Source: a virus. Taken from it: DNA of 35,271 nt. The first letter of the stretch is position 1; each line of letters begins with the position of its first letter. The notes beneath the pieces were generated by a model. It did no database searches. It was not told the DNA's origin and saw nothing but the letters and a program-made list of their open reading frames with translations. Location: positions 1 through 35,271 of the IMG/VR virus record IMGVR_UViG_3300027467_000630; one strand, written 5' to 3'. The position numbers and the translations under genes are program-made. Below are positions 6,782-15,273 of the stretch, piece after piece.

Positions 6782-7936
6782 ATGGCAAGAAAATTTACAG
6801 TTAGCTTAGATCTCAACAAGAATGAGTTGCTAAATGCTAGATTACAAAATCTGTCTGCCGACCCATCTTTGCCAGTCGCAGGACAGTTATACTACAATAC
6901 AACATATAAAGAAACAAGATTTTATGATGGTACGCAGTGGATTGCGGGCGGAGCAACAAAATACGGTTTATTGTCAGAAAGACCAGCACCATCTAAAGGT
7001 GGAATCCTTTATGTAGCTACAGATAATCAAACTCTGTATTTAGATAACGGTACAGCCTGGGTACAGATATCAGTAAACCCACAAGATTTAGCAGATGCAG
7101 TACAAAGCTTGACAGATGCTTTAGATGCACACAATAATTCTATAACTGGAGTACACGGAGTATCTGGAGACGTAGTCGGAACTTCTGATTCACAAACCTT
7201 AACAAATAAGGTAATTGGGTCAGGATCAAGACTAGGTGCAGATTTTGATGCAGACGGATACAAGATTAATTGGGTCGGAGATCCAGTAGATAACAAGGAT
7301 GCAGCAAACAAAGAATACGTTGATACACAAATTGCAGCATCTGAAGCATCAACAGCATTAACATTTTTTGATGTTGAAAACGAAACTACAGTTGAAAGAG
7401 ATGGAAACAATGTAACAATTGGTTTGCCAGATAACGTAGTTCTTGCTGGTGAAATAACAGCAGCTTCAGGTCACATCATCGGTAACTTGCAAGTTGATGG
7501 TGATGTTAATATTGAGGGTACATTAAATGCTATCAATAGAACTGAAGTAAATATTGATGATAATACAATTGTATTAAATACTAATTTTACAGGTTCACCT
7601 ACAACAGATGCTGGCATTACAGTAAATCGTGGAGACGAAGCTGATGTATCAATAACATGGGATGAAACAAACGACCTATGGACATTGACAAATAATGGAA
7701 CAAATTATCATTCTATTGCACGTAAATATGCAATAACAATCGGAGACGGCTCTTTAACTCAATTTACAATAATGCATAATCTTAATACAAAAGATGTTAC
7801 AGTTCAAATTTTTGAAAACAATACTTCTTATGCACAAGTTGAAGCAGACGTAGAGCATACTTCTGAAAATTTTGTCAGAATTAATTTTGCATCTGCACCA
7901 ACATCAAATGAGTATAGAGTAGTAATTGTAGGTTAA
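6782..7936 (+). CDS. Tail fibre protein, 384 aa
   Basis: A modular fibre. The N-terminal part (LDLNKNELLNARLQNLSADP, then AGQLYYNTTYKETRFYDGTQW) has the G-Q-L-Y-Y/F-Y-D-G-T-W repeat common in phage fibre bases. The middle has SQTLTNKVIGSGSRLGADFD, AANKEYVDTQIAASE and INRTEVNIDDNTIVLNTN (about 250-267), typical trimeric fibre-shaft modules. The C-terminal about 70 residues (YAITIGDGSLTQFTIMHNL...EYRVVIVG) form a separate beta domain likely at the tip. AGGAG lies 9 bases before the ATG. The receptor is unknown. Confidence 0.75.
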   Translation: MARKFTVSLDLNKNELLNARLQNLSADPSLPVAGQLYYNTTYKETRFYDGTQWIAGGATKYGLLSERPAPSKGGILYVATDNQTLYLDNGTAWVQISVNPQDLADAVQSLTDALDAHNNSITGVHGVSGDVVGTSDSQTLTNKVIGSGSRLGADFDADGYKINWVGDPVDNKDAANKEYVDTQIAASEASTALTFFDVENETTVERDGNNVTIGLPDNVVLAGEITAASGHIIGNLQVDGDVNIEGTLNAINRTEVNIDDNTIVLNTNFTGSPTTDAGITVNRGDEADVSITWDETNDLWTLTNNGTNYHSIARKYAITIGDGSLTQFTIMHNLNTKDVTVQIFENNTSYAQVEADVEHTSENFVRINFASAPTSNEYRVVIVG

Positions 7937-7937
7937 T

Positions 7938-8399
7938 ATGTCTAGAAAAATGAGAGTTCCGTTAAACCTCTATACTGCAACTTCTGATCCAGAAGTTGGA
8001 GAAGAAGGTGACATCTATATTAATACACTTACAAAAAATATAAGAGTTTATAATGGAACAGAGTGGTTTGAGTTAACACCTCCAAGTGATGACCCTACCC
8101 CATTTTACAGACATACACATGCGTTTGACGGTTCAGTGCATACAATTGATATTCATAACCCGATAACATTTTTTGATATTAATGAACAAGCAGGACCACA
8201 AGAAGAAATACCATTATGGAAAATGGACGGTGGAACACCAATGGATGATAATTCATCAGAAGATGCAGAGTTTCCAAATGCTTTTGTTGGAGGAGACCCA
8301 GGATCAATTCCAGAGCCAGAAGAAGACTATACGTTAATTGATGGCGGAAGCTCTTTAGACGTAGAAGGTGTTACACTAGATCTAGGAGGATCAAATTAA
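7938..8399 (+). CDS. Small fibre/structural protein sharing the neighbouring fibre base
   Basis: This 153-residue protein begins MSRKMRVPLNLYTATSDP and has GEEGDIYINTLTKNIRVYNG followed by TEWFEL, the same base module as the preceding fibre gene. After PFYRHTHAFDGSVHTIDIHN, the rest is acidic and Gly/Pro-rich (SIPEPEEDYTLIDGGSSLD) and probably extended. It starts one base after the preceding stop and has only a weak ribosome site, suggesting coupling. Its role as a fibre adaptor or chaperone is a guess. Confidence 0.55.
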   Translation: MSRKMRVPLNLYTATSDPEVGEEGDIYINTLTKNIRVYNGTEWFELTPPSDDPTPFYRHTHAFDGSVHTIDIHNPITFFDINEQAGPQEEIPLWKMDGGTPMDDNSSEDAEFPNAFVGGDPGSIPEPEEDYTLIDGGSSLDVEGVTLDLGGSN

Positions 8400-8401
8400 T
8401 T

Positions 8402-10258
8402 ATGGCAACAAGAATACAATTTAGAAGAGATTTAGCGGCAAACTGGATTGCAAATAATCCCATCTTGCTACCTGGAGAAATTGGAATTGAAACAGATACT
8501 CTTAAATTTAAAATTGGTAATGGTCAAAGATGGAACAATATTCAAAACTACGCACTAAAACCAGGTTTAGCTGGTGGAGTTGCTGAATTAGGTCCTACTG
8601 GTAAAATTTATGTTGGACAAATGCCAGATCAGGTTTCTATTAATTTAGAAGTAGACGAGGCGGTTGCCAGACACTGGCAAACAGTTACAACTTCAGATCT
8701 TGTTGAAGGATTAAATCTTTATTTTACAGAACAAAGAGCAATTGATGCAAATGAAGCAGCTATTGCAGCAGCAATTGTTGGTGCAAGTCAAGATGCAACA
8801 ACTAAGGCAAGCGCTGCACAGTCAGCAGCAATTTCTGCAGCAGCAACTGATGCTCAATTAAAAGCTGATCAAGCACAAACAAATGCAATTTCAGTTGCTG
8901 AAGCATATACAGATTCTGAAATTATTGATGCTAAAACTGAAATTCATGCAAATACAGAAATTCTTATTGCGGATGCAATAGGGCAAGAAGTATTCAATAG
9001 AAATGAAGCAATTGCAACTGCCGTTGCTTCTGAAGAATATGAAAGAAATGCTGCTATAAATGCTTTGACTACTTCAGATATTGAAGAAGGAACAAATAAA
9101 TATTTTACTGATGCAAGAGCTCTTGCAGCAACACAATCAGCAATAAATGCAGCAGCAAGCTTGACTGGTAAAACTACTTCTAATTTACCAGAAGGCTCAA
9201 ATTTATATTTTACAAATGCAAGAGCTATATCCGCAACAAATAATGCTAGAACACAGGTTTTGCTTGCAGCGTTAGATGCAACCGACACATTAAGATCAGA
9301 TGTTGCAAACACATACGCAACAATAGACTCACTTTCTGGATATCAAGAAATTGCTGATAGAAATCAGGCAAACGGATATCTAGGATTAGATTCTACAAAT
9401 CATATTGATCCAAGCTTTATTCCGTCATCAATTGCAACTGTTTCTTATGTTAATCAAAAAGAAACTGATGCAAATAGTTATACAGATACAGCAATAGCTA
9501 ATCTTTTAGGATCAGCTCCAGGAACTCTTGATACAATTAATGAAATTGCTGCAGCTCTAGGGGCAGACCCTAATTTTGCAACAACAATTACAACGGAGCT
9601 TGGAAATAAATTAAATATAACAGATGCAATAAGCACTTATGAAACAATTTCTAATGTTGCATTAAAAGCACCAATTGATTCTCCATCATTTACTGGAGAA
9701 GTTGATTTTAGCCTTGCTTCAGTTAGCGGATTAAACGTTAACTCTGGGCTTCCTTATCAGCCAGGAAACACAGGTAAATATTTAACAACAGACGGGTCAA
9801 GTGCTTATTGGGGTGATTTAAATCTTGATAATTATTTAACATCTCAAGTTGCTGCATTAACATATTTAACAATTACTGATGCAGAAAATAATTACGTACA
9901 GACAGACGGCCTAAATAACACTTTAGGAGATTATGTTTTAGAAGCAGATAGAAATCAGAATAACGGATTTGCAGGACTAAATTCAAGCGGTAAAATTTTA
10001 CAATCTGTAATTCCTTATGAGGAGTATTCTTCTCTTCCAACATATGAAAGCGGAAGAATTGTTTCTTTATCATCAGAGTCAACTGCATATGTTGCTACAA
10101 ATGGTAATTGGGTAAAACTTGCTACAGATGCTAATGCACAGGCATACGGATACCATAATCCAGATAATGCAACACAAGCAAATAAGATAGCTTTTGGTTC
10201 TTCGGAAAGTCCGACAATTGCTTCTCCAACAACAGGCGATATTTACATTCAGATATAA
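8402..10258 (+). CDS. Long tail fibre protein, 618 aa
   Basis: The N-terminus (RIQFRRDLAANWIANNPILL, then PGEIGIETDTLKFKIGNG) is the phage fibre attachment module also found at the start of the 828-aa fibre at 15274. It is followed by an alanine-rich, probably trimeric coiled-coil shaft and three copies of the unit xxEGxNxYFTxxRAxxA, at about 100, 230 and 260. Two later repeats read ADRNQNNGFAGLNSSGKI and related (about 320 and 518). The C-terminal end (NKIAFGSSESPTIASPTTGD, then IYIQI) would be the tip. Arginine codons appear to be all AGA, in contrast to the capsid gene. AGGAGG lies about 12 bases before the ATG. Confidence 0.8.
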   Translation: MATRIQFRRDLAANWIANNPILLPGEIGIETDTLKFKIGNGQRWNNIQNYALKPGLAGGVAELGPTGKIYVGQMPDQVSINLEVDEAVARHWQTVTTSDLVEGLNLYFTEQRAIDANEAAIAAAIVGASQDATTKASAAQSAAISAAATDAQLKADQAQTNAISVAEAYTDSEIIDAKTEIHANTEILIADAIGQEVFNRNEAIATAVASEEYERNAAINALTTSDIEEGTNKYFTDARALAATQSAINAAASLTGKTTSNLPEGSNLYFTNARAISATNNARTQVLLAALDATDTLRSDVANTYATIDSLSGYQEIADRNQANGYLGLDSTNHIDPSFIPSSIATVSYVNQKETDANSYTDTAIANLLGSAPGTLDTINEIAAALGADPNFATTITTELGNKLNITDAISTYETISNVALKAPIDSPSFTGEVDFSLASVSGLNVNSGLPYQPGNTGKYLTTDGSSAYWGDLNLDNYLTSQVAALTYLTITDAENNYVQTDGLNNTLGDYVLEADRNQNNGFAGLNSSGKILQSVIPYEEYSSLPTYESGRIVSLSSESTAYVATNGNWVKLATDANAQAYGYHNPDNATQANKIAFGSSESPTIASPTTGDIYIQI

Positions 10259-10268
10259 GGGAGAATAA

Positions 10269-12926
10269 GTGAGCGCAAATATTTTTAATGGTTCCAGCTG
10301 GAATCCATTTAAAAAAGTAAAGTTGTTCAACAGCGGTTCTTGGGTTGATGCTAAAAAAGCATTAATTTGGAATGGGTCTGAATGGGTAGCTTTTTATGGC
10401 GCTCCAATAAATGAAACCGCACCTACTTTTACATGGGAGTACCCAGAAGGTATCGGCGGAGGTCTAGGACAAACCGTAACTGTTTCAAACGGAACATGGA
10501 TAGGAACAGTAGATTCATACAAGTATCAATGGCAAAAAGGTCAATTTACGTCAAACGGGATAATTTGGTCCGACCTGACTGGTAAAACAACTAATTCTTT
10601 ATATCTTTCTGAAGATTTAAATATTGTAGGATATGCAATCAGATGTTCTGTAATTGCCGTTGGTGCTCAAGATAGTGAACCAGCATATGCAACTATAGAT
10701 AATACAATTGTTCCTCCTCAAAAACTTACTTATGCTTTTACTCAAGTTTTACAAAATGGCTCAATAAGAATTATTTGGAGCCCATCACTTGGATCCACTG
10801 GCTATACAATTCAATGGCAGGGACCAGGAATACCATTAACATATAAAACTGTAGATGGAAAAGTTAATAACTATTTTGATTGGGATTTTGGATCACCAGA
10901 CGTAAACGCATTGGTGGGCTTAACAACTTTAGGTGTATTAGTTAATCCTATAAATAATAATAATCCATTCCTTCAAATGTCAGGCACACCGTACATTCAG
11001 GGGTACGGAAAAAATGCAGATGTTTCTGACTTGCTTCCTAATAAGCCATCCGTAACCGCAACAGTTTCAGCAAATGTTAATGGATACGACGATAACGCTG
11101 GAAAAATTGAATGGGTAGCAAATAATATTACTCAGTCATATTATGGAGTTTATACAGACATTTTTGGTTCCGAATTTGGTCCAATTTATGAAGGAACAAC
11201 GGCAACAACTCAAAATATAGCAAATTATTCCCCAGGCACATTGTCTGGACCTTGGAGAGTTAAAGTTAATGGAACAGCAAGAGGGTTCGTAGGTCCTTGG
11301 ACATCAGGAGATGGGTATTTTACCTCAGAGCAAAGAATCCCAACAAACCCAACTGTAACGCTCACACCTACTTCAAACATTGTAGCTGGAACAACTCTTA
11401 CGGCTAATTCAGGAAGTTGGGCAAATAACCCTAGCTCTGTAACAGTTCAAATTATTTCTGCAAGCTCTCAATCTTTTGTTCCATATAATGTTGTTGCAAC
11501 GGGATCAGGTTCAACTTCAGCATCTGCAACATATACCTGCTCATCAAGCGATCAGTCAGGTCAACTATATTTTATGGCATTGACTTATGCAAGCAATACA
11601 AAAGGAACTTCAGAGGAATACTACTCTTCAATGGTTCAATGTAAATCAAATGATGTTGCCCCATCAGGTGGAGTAGTAGATATAAATGGTTCTGGTCAAG
11701 TTGGAAGTTCAATTTCTGCCTCCGTTACAACCCCGTTTAGCGGTACAAACTTATCTGTAAGTTCTACTGTTAAGAGATGGCAAAGTGGACAATTTGTTGA
11801 TGTTGGTTCACCTTACACAGTACAGCAATCTGATCTATCAGTGTCTGATGGAAAAGGAACCACAGGGCCAGCTGTATTTTATGCATTTGCAACAGCAACA
11901 AACAGTGTTGGCACCAGAACAATACAGTCTAGTAGTTATGTAACGGCTTCTCCAAATGCTACTGTAACATATTACACTGGAACATCAACATGTAATCCTT
12001 TTAACGGATATTATAGTTCAGCACCATCAGTTTCTGGACCAAGCACAGCATCATCAATGCCTTCAGATACTACAGTAACATCTGGAACTGTAACTATTAA
12101 ATATGTTTATAGAGCTACATCAGCAGAAGCTTTAGCTGCAGCTAAACAAGGTGCATGTGAATATATACCTCCTAGCTTCCCTAGTTTCCCAAGTTTTCCA
12201 ACGTTCCCTAGCTTCCCAACGTTTAAGAGCCCAAGTTTCCCAAGCTTCCCAAGCTTCCCAACGTTCCCAAGCTTCCCAACGTTTAAGAGCCCTAGCTTCC
12301 CTAGCTTCCCAAGCTTCCCAACGTTCCCAACTTTCCCAAGCTTCCCAACGTTTAAGAGCCCTAGCTTCCCTAGCTTCCCAAGCTTCCCAACGTTCCCAAC
12401 TTTCCCAAGCTTCCCAAGCTTTAGCGGCGGAGGTTGTATTGATCAAGATACCCTAATTCAGGTTGTAGGAGAAAACGATACCGTATCTTATAAATCAGCA
12501 AAGGATATTGTTGTTGGAGATATAATTTGGGCATACACATGGAATGAGCTGATAGATGAGTCCATGGGTCAATATAATGTAACGACCAGCACATTTACTT
12601 CTCCTCAAAGAGTTAAAACAGAGATAGCTGGCATATATCCAAAATCGGTTAGCTCTACAATGACAATAAATAACGATCCAGGTTTACGATTCTCTAATGA
12701 AGAGCAAATCTTTGTAAAAGATGAGACTGGATATCACTTTAAAGTTTCAGGAAATATAGTTGCGGGAGATATTGTGTTTGCTGCAAATATAGACGGCACC
12801 GTTTCTGAAATTGTAGTTGAGTCTACTGAAACTATAAATGATACAAGAACGGTTTACAGGTTTAATGCCGAACCTACAGACACAATAGTTGCTGGAAACA
12901 TTATTTGTCATAATTTCAAGTTATAA
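10269..12926 (+). CDS. Fibre/adhesin: Ig and Fn3-like domains, FPSF-repeat spacer, C-terminal Hint domain
   Basis: This 885-residue protein starts at GTG behind GGGAG. The N-terminal about 45 residues carry three W/N-G-S repeats (NGSSWNPFKKVKLFNSGSW), a fibre base. From about 50 to 630 there are Ig-like and Fn3-like beta modules (for example SYKYQWQKGQF, SLGSTGYTIQW). Residues 635-718 are almost only Phe, Pro, Ser and Thr (FPSFPSFPTF units with KSPSF breaks). A Hint domain follows at 723-882: C723 (GGGCIDQDTLIQV), KDIVVGDIIWA, NIVAGDIVFA, and a C-terminal VAGNIICHN with H881-N882, then F883-K884-L885. Hint domains break the peptide bond at their first Cys. The usual block-B TxxH reads SNEE, so activity is uncertain. 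It may be a bacterial-intein-like (BIL) domain. Confidence 0.75.
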   Translation: MSANIFNGSSWNPFKKVKLFNSGSWVDAKKALIWNGSEWVAFYGAPINETAPTFTWEYPEGIGGGLGQTVTVSNGTWIGTVDSYKYQWQKGQFTSNGIIWSDLTGKTTNSLYLSEDLNIVGYAIRCSVIAVGAQDSEPAYATIDNTIVPPQKLTYAFTQVLQNGSIRIIWSPSLGSTGYTIQWQGPGIPLTYKTVDGKVNNYFDWDFGSPDVNALVGLTTLGVLVNPINNNNPFLQMSGTPYIQGYGKNADVSDLLPNKPSVTATVSANVNGYDDNAGKIEWVANNITQSYYGVYTDIFGSEFGPIYEGTTATTQNIANYSPGTLSGPWRVKVNGTARGFVGPWTSGDGYFTSEQRIPTNPTVTLTPTSNIVAGTTLTANSGSWANNPSSVTVQIISASSQSFVPYNVVATGSGSTSASATYTCSSSDQSGQLYFMALTYASNTKGTSEEYYSSMVQCKSNDVAPSGGVVDINGSGQVGSSISASVTTPFSGTNLSVSSTVKRWQSGQFVDVGSPYTVQQSDLSVSDGKGTTGPAVFYAFATATNSVGTRTIQSSSYVTASPNATVTYYTGTSTCNPFNGYYSSAPSVSGPSTASSMPSDTTVTSGTVTIKYVYRATSAEALAAAKQGACEYIPPSFPSFPSFPTFPSFPTFKSPSFPSFPSFPTFPSFPTFKSPSFPSFPSFPTFPTFPSFPTFKSPSFPSFPSFPTFPTFPSFPSFSGGGCIDQDTLIQVVGENDTVSYKSAKDIVVGDIIWAYTWNELIDESMGQYNVTTSTFTSPQRVKTEIAGIYPKSVSSTMTINNDPGLRFSNEEQIFVKDETGYHFKVSGNIVAGDIVFAANIDGTVSEIVVESTETINDTRTVYRFNAEPTDTIVAGNIICHNFKL
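12171..12422 (+). repeat. Tandem FPSFPSFPTF coding repeat
   Basis: About 250 bases of near-identical units built from AGCTTCCC and ACGTTCCC encode alternating Phe-Pro-Ser/Thr with four longer blocks broken by TTTAAGAGCCC (Phe-Lys-Ser-Pro). Near-perfect DNA identity between blocks points to recent expansion or contraction by slippage or recombination. It is in frame and lies inside the 885-aa Hint fibre. Confidence 0.9.
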
Positions 12927-12936
12927 TATAAAAATA

Positions 12937-12956
12937 GTGTATAATTAGTTATACAC
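12937..12956 (+). promoter_or_regulatory. AT-rich inverted repeat overlapping a -10 box
   Basis: GTGTATAA-TTAG-TTATACAC is a perfect 8-bp inverted repeat. TATAAT (12940-12945) lies inside it, and a second TATAAT lies at 12922-12927. No convincing -35 is visible for either. It could be a promoter with an operator, or a weak hairpin between the Hint fibre and the next fibre gene. Confidence 0.35.
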
Positions 12957-12979
12957 AAATCTAATATGAGGTGGTGTCT

Positions 12980-13531
12980 ATGGCAACCAATTTTCCAACA
13001 GATTTAGACAATCTAACAAATCCAGTAGGAACTGACGAGCTTACTGGACATGCGGATCTGCATTCAAATGTAAATGATGCAATTGAAGCATTACAAAATA
13101 AAGTCGGTATAGACGGATCAGAAGACGTAGATTCTCTTGACTACAAAGTAGGGTCATTAGAAACACAGATTAACTCTTTATCCAACAATACAGATACAAT
13201 AACAACATTACTTGGACTTGAAGGTAATAATGACCTTACAATATCAGGTATAGAAAATAAAACAACAATAGATTCTTTTGCAGTAGGAAATTGGAAAACC
13301 ATTAAGTATGAAATACAGATAACCAGAGGAAACTCTGTTTACTCTTCTTCAATCTTAGTTCTTGCTGACGGAGCAAATGTTGGCGTTTCAGAATCAAACA
13401 TAATCTCAAATACAGATCAATCTTTAGCTAATATTACATTTGAAGAAAATTCAGGTATAATTAGTTTATGCGTTACTCCTGTAACAACTGCCGTAACGGT
13501 TAGATATTACAGAACTGCGCTAAAAGCTTAA
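12980..13531 (+). CDS. Fibre-associated protein, 183 aa
   Basis: It begins MATNFPTDLDNLTNPVGTDE and has the phage structural signature HADLHSNVNDAIEALQNKVG (about 25-44), which leads a trimeric fibre. A short coiled coil follows (LDYKVGSLETQINSLSN). The C-terminal about 85 residues form a beta domain (VGNWKTIKYEIQITRGNSVY, ending VTVRYYRTALKA) related to the C-terminus of the 418-aa fibre next door. ATG 12980 is chosen over the GTG codons at 12971 and 12974 because GAGGTGG fits its spacing and the GTGs overlap that ribosome site. Confidence 0.65.
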   Translation: MATNFPTDLDNLTNPVGTDELTGHADLHSNVNDAIEALQNKVGIDGSEDVDSLDYKVGSLETQINSLSNNTDTITTLLGLEGNNDLTISGIENKTTIDSFAVGNWKTIKYEIQITRGNSVYSSSILVLADGANVGVSESNIISNTDQSLANITFEENSGIISLCVTPVTTAVTVRYYRTALKA

Positions 13532-13547
13532 ATAGGGGGTTGCATAC

Positions 13548-14804
13548 ATGGCAACAGTAGATAAAAACTTTAGAATTAAAAATGGCCTGGTAGTAGAAGG
13601 TTCTTCAGCTACCGTAAATGGCGAAAATATACTTAGAGAAGGTTCTAGTGATAGTTATATCATTAACCTTATTGGCGGTACAGCAACTTCCGATAATACA
13701 GCCAATGCGGTAGTAAAGCGTGACGCTAATGGAAATTTTGCAGCGGGCACAATTACAGCAACTGCAGTTACATTAAACGGTAGCGATCTAGCAGGATTAA
13801 TTTCATCAGCACAATCAGCTGCTGAAGATTACGCAGATAGCCTAGCTCCTAACTATGATGCAGCAGGTTCTGCAGCAACAGCAGAGTCAAATGCAGTTGC
13901 AACTGCAGCAGCAGATGCAACATCAAAGGCAAATGCAGCACAATCTGCTGCTCAGTCTTACGCAGATGGTCTTGCTGTAAACTACGACGCAGCAGGTTCA
14001 GCAGCAACAGCTGAGTCAAATGCAAATGATTACACAGATACAGCAATTACAAATGAGGTCTCAGCACGTAATTCAGCAATTGCAACTGCTAAATCAGAAG
14101 CAATTTCAGATGCCAATGCATACACAGACCAAGAAGTTGCAGCACTCGTAGCTGGAGCACCACAGCTTCTTGATACACTCAACGAATTGGCTGCAGCAAT
14201 TGCAGATAACCCAAATTATGCAACAGACGTTGCTAACTTGGTTGCAACAAAGGCTGATACAACTTATGTAAATTCAGAGATTTCAGATCTTGATACAGCA
14301 GCACAGGGATATGCAACAACTGCAGAAAATAATGCTAAGTCATACGCAGACAGTCTAGCTCCTAACTACGACGCAGCTGGCGCTGCAGCAACTGCTGAAG
14401 CAAACGCTAACGATTATACAGACGGCGTTGCAACAGAAATACTTGATGGAACAAGAACTTTCCTTGAAGTTAATATAAACGATGTTGCTAAAGAGGTTGC
14501 AGCTACAACAGGAAATATTGCAACTGCAGCTGCTACAACAGCATATCAGTTTAACAAGAATGCTTGGAGAAGCGCTAAGTTCCTTGTTAAAATTAAAAAT
14601 GGTACACACACTGAGGTTTCAGAGGTTCTTTTAACTCTTGATACAGCAGATAACGTATATTTAACAGAATACGGAATGTCTTCAACAAGCGGATCATCTC
14701 TTGGCACTATTACAGCTGATACAGATGCAACTCATGTCAGACTTCGTGTCACACCAGCAAACAATAACTCAGAAGTTCTTGTAGCTGGAACATTAATTAA
14801 ATAA
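13548..14804 (+). CDS. Tail fibre protein with Ala-rich 22-residue repeats, 418 aa
   Basis: The N-terminal module (TVDKNFRIKNGLVVEGSSAT) is shared with the 117-aa gene at 14878. The shaft is alanine-rich and contains three copies of YADSLAPNYDAAGSAATAES-like units (from about residues 95, 138 and 266) separated by coiled-coil segments. LLDTLNELAAAIADNPNYAT (about 205-224) is also found in the 618-aa fibre as GTLDTINEIAAALGADPNFA. The C-terminal domain (NAWRSAKFLVKIKNGTHTEV...VLVAGTLIK) is a beta domain also found in cyanophage-type fibres and in the preceding gene. AGGGGG lies before the ATG. No catalytic motif is seen. Confidence 0.8.
   Translation: MATVDKNFRIKNGLVVEGSSATVNGENILREGSSDSYIINLIGGTATSDNTANAVVKRDANGNFAAGTITATAVTLNGSDLAGLISSAQSAAEDYADSLAPNYDAAGSAATAESNAVATAAADATSKANAAQSAAQSYADGLAVNYDAAGSAATAESNANDYTDTAITNEVSARNSAIATAKSEAISDANAYTDQEVAALVAGAPQLLDTLNELAAAIADNPNYATDVANLVATKADTTYVNSEISDLDTAAQGYATTAENNAKSYADSLAPNYDAAGAAATAEANANDYTDGVATEILDGTRTFLEVNINDVAKEVAATTGNIATAAATTAYQFNKNAWRSAKFLVKIKNGTHTEVSEVLLTLDTADNVYLTEYGMSSTSGSSLGTITADTDATHVRLRVTPANNNSEVLVAGTLIK
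13830..14408 (+). repeat. Three copies of a 66-bp in-frame repeat
   Basis: Copies at 13830-13895, 13959-14024 and 14343-14408 each encode YAD-G/S-LA-P/V-NYDAAG followed by an Ala/Glu/Asn run. They are highly similar but not identical at DNA level. They belong to the fibre shaft and are a plausible site for recombination between fibre genes. Confidence 0.85.
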
Positions 14805-14820
14805 TTAAATAATATGGCCT

Positions 14821-14845
14821 TGGGGGAGAGCCAGAATCTCCCCCA
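14821..14845 (+). terminator. GC-rich hairpin terminator between fibre genes
   Basis: A perfect 9-bp stem TGGGGGAGA / TCTCCCCCA (14821-14829 with 14837-14845) has a 7-base loop and lies 16 bases after the 418-aa fibre stop. Only a short T-run (CTTTTAG) follows about 10 bases later, so termination may be partial. Confidence 0.6.
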
Positions 14846-14877
14846 CCAAATCAACTTTTAGGGGATAGTGAACTTAA

Positions 14878-15231
14878 ATGGCAACAACAGATAAAGACTT
14901 CAAGGTCAAAAATGGCCTCAGCGTGGCAGGAGAAGCCACTTTTCAATCAAACGTAATTTTAGGTACAACCCCTTTAGCTTTTGATACTGAAGCAGGTAGA
15001 CTGCAGGTTCAGATCGATGGAACTTGGGTTCCAATTGCTTTTACTTCAGAGATTCCAAATCCAGCAACAGACTTAACATTTATGGATATTGGTTTGGCTA
15101 TAGACTATAACGGTCAGCCAATTTATACAGTGCAAGGCAACGGGGTTGTTACATCAGCTACAAAATTTGTAGATGGCGGCACCCCAACAACATCTTCTTT
15201 CAGCATGACATTTGATTCAAGCACAATCTAG
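14878..15231 (+). CDS. Small fibre/adaptor protein, 117 aa
   Basis: It begins MATTDKDFKVKNGLSVAGEA, the same base module as the 418-aa fibre, then QVQIDGTWVPIAF, a short beta strand with the G-T-W pattern of fibre bases. The C-terminal half (TDLTFMDIGLAIDYNGQPIY ... SFSMTFDSSTI) is strand-rich. It has no shaft, so it may be a truncated or minimal fibre. It lies between a hairpin and a promoter and so may be transcribed alone. AGGGG lies about 13 bases before the ATG. Confidence 0.6.
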   Translation: MATTDKDFKVKNGLSVAGEATFQSNVILGTTPLAFDTEAGRLQVQIDGTWVPIAFTSEIPNPATDLTFMDIGLAIDYNGQPIYTVQGNGVVTSATKFVDGGTPTTSSFSMTFDSSTI

Positions 15232-15240
15232 TGTTATAAT
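15212..15240 (+). promoter_or_regulatory. Promoter TTGATT-17-TATAAT (extended -10)
   Basis: TTGATT (15212-15217), a 17-base spacer ending in TGT, and a perfect TATAAT (15235-15240) lie just upstream of the 828-aa fibre gene. The start site would be near 15247, with AGGGGTGG in the leader before ATG 15274. Confidence 0.7.
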
Positions 15241-15273
15241 CTGAAAGATAGTTTAAATTAGGGGTGGCAAAAT

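Noticed and set aside
12171-12422. Regular spaced repeats that might be a CRISPR array
   Set aside because: The units are contiguous, in frame and coding; there are no unique spacers and no cas genes.
12132-12446. Open frame of 104 codons on the minus strand, and a 101-codon frame on the plus strand, over the FPSF repeat
   Set aside because: Both are low-complexity (WEAWE and SQASQ runs) shadows of the repeat; the Phe-Pro frame continues into real domains on both sides.
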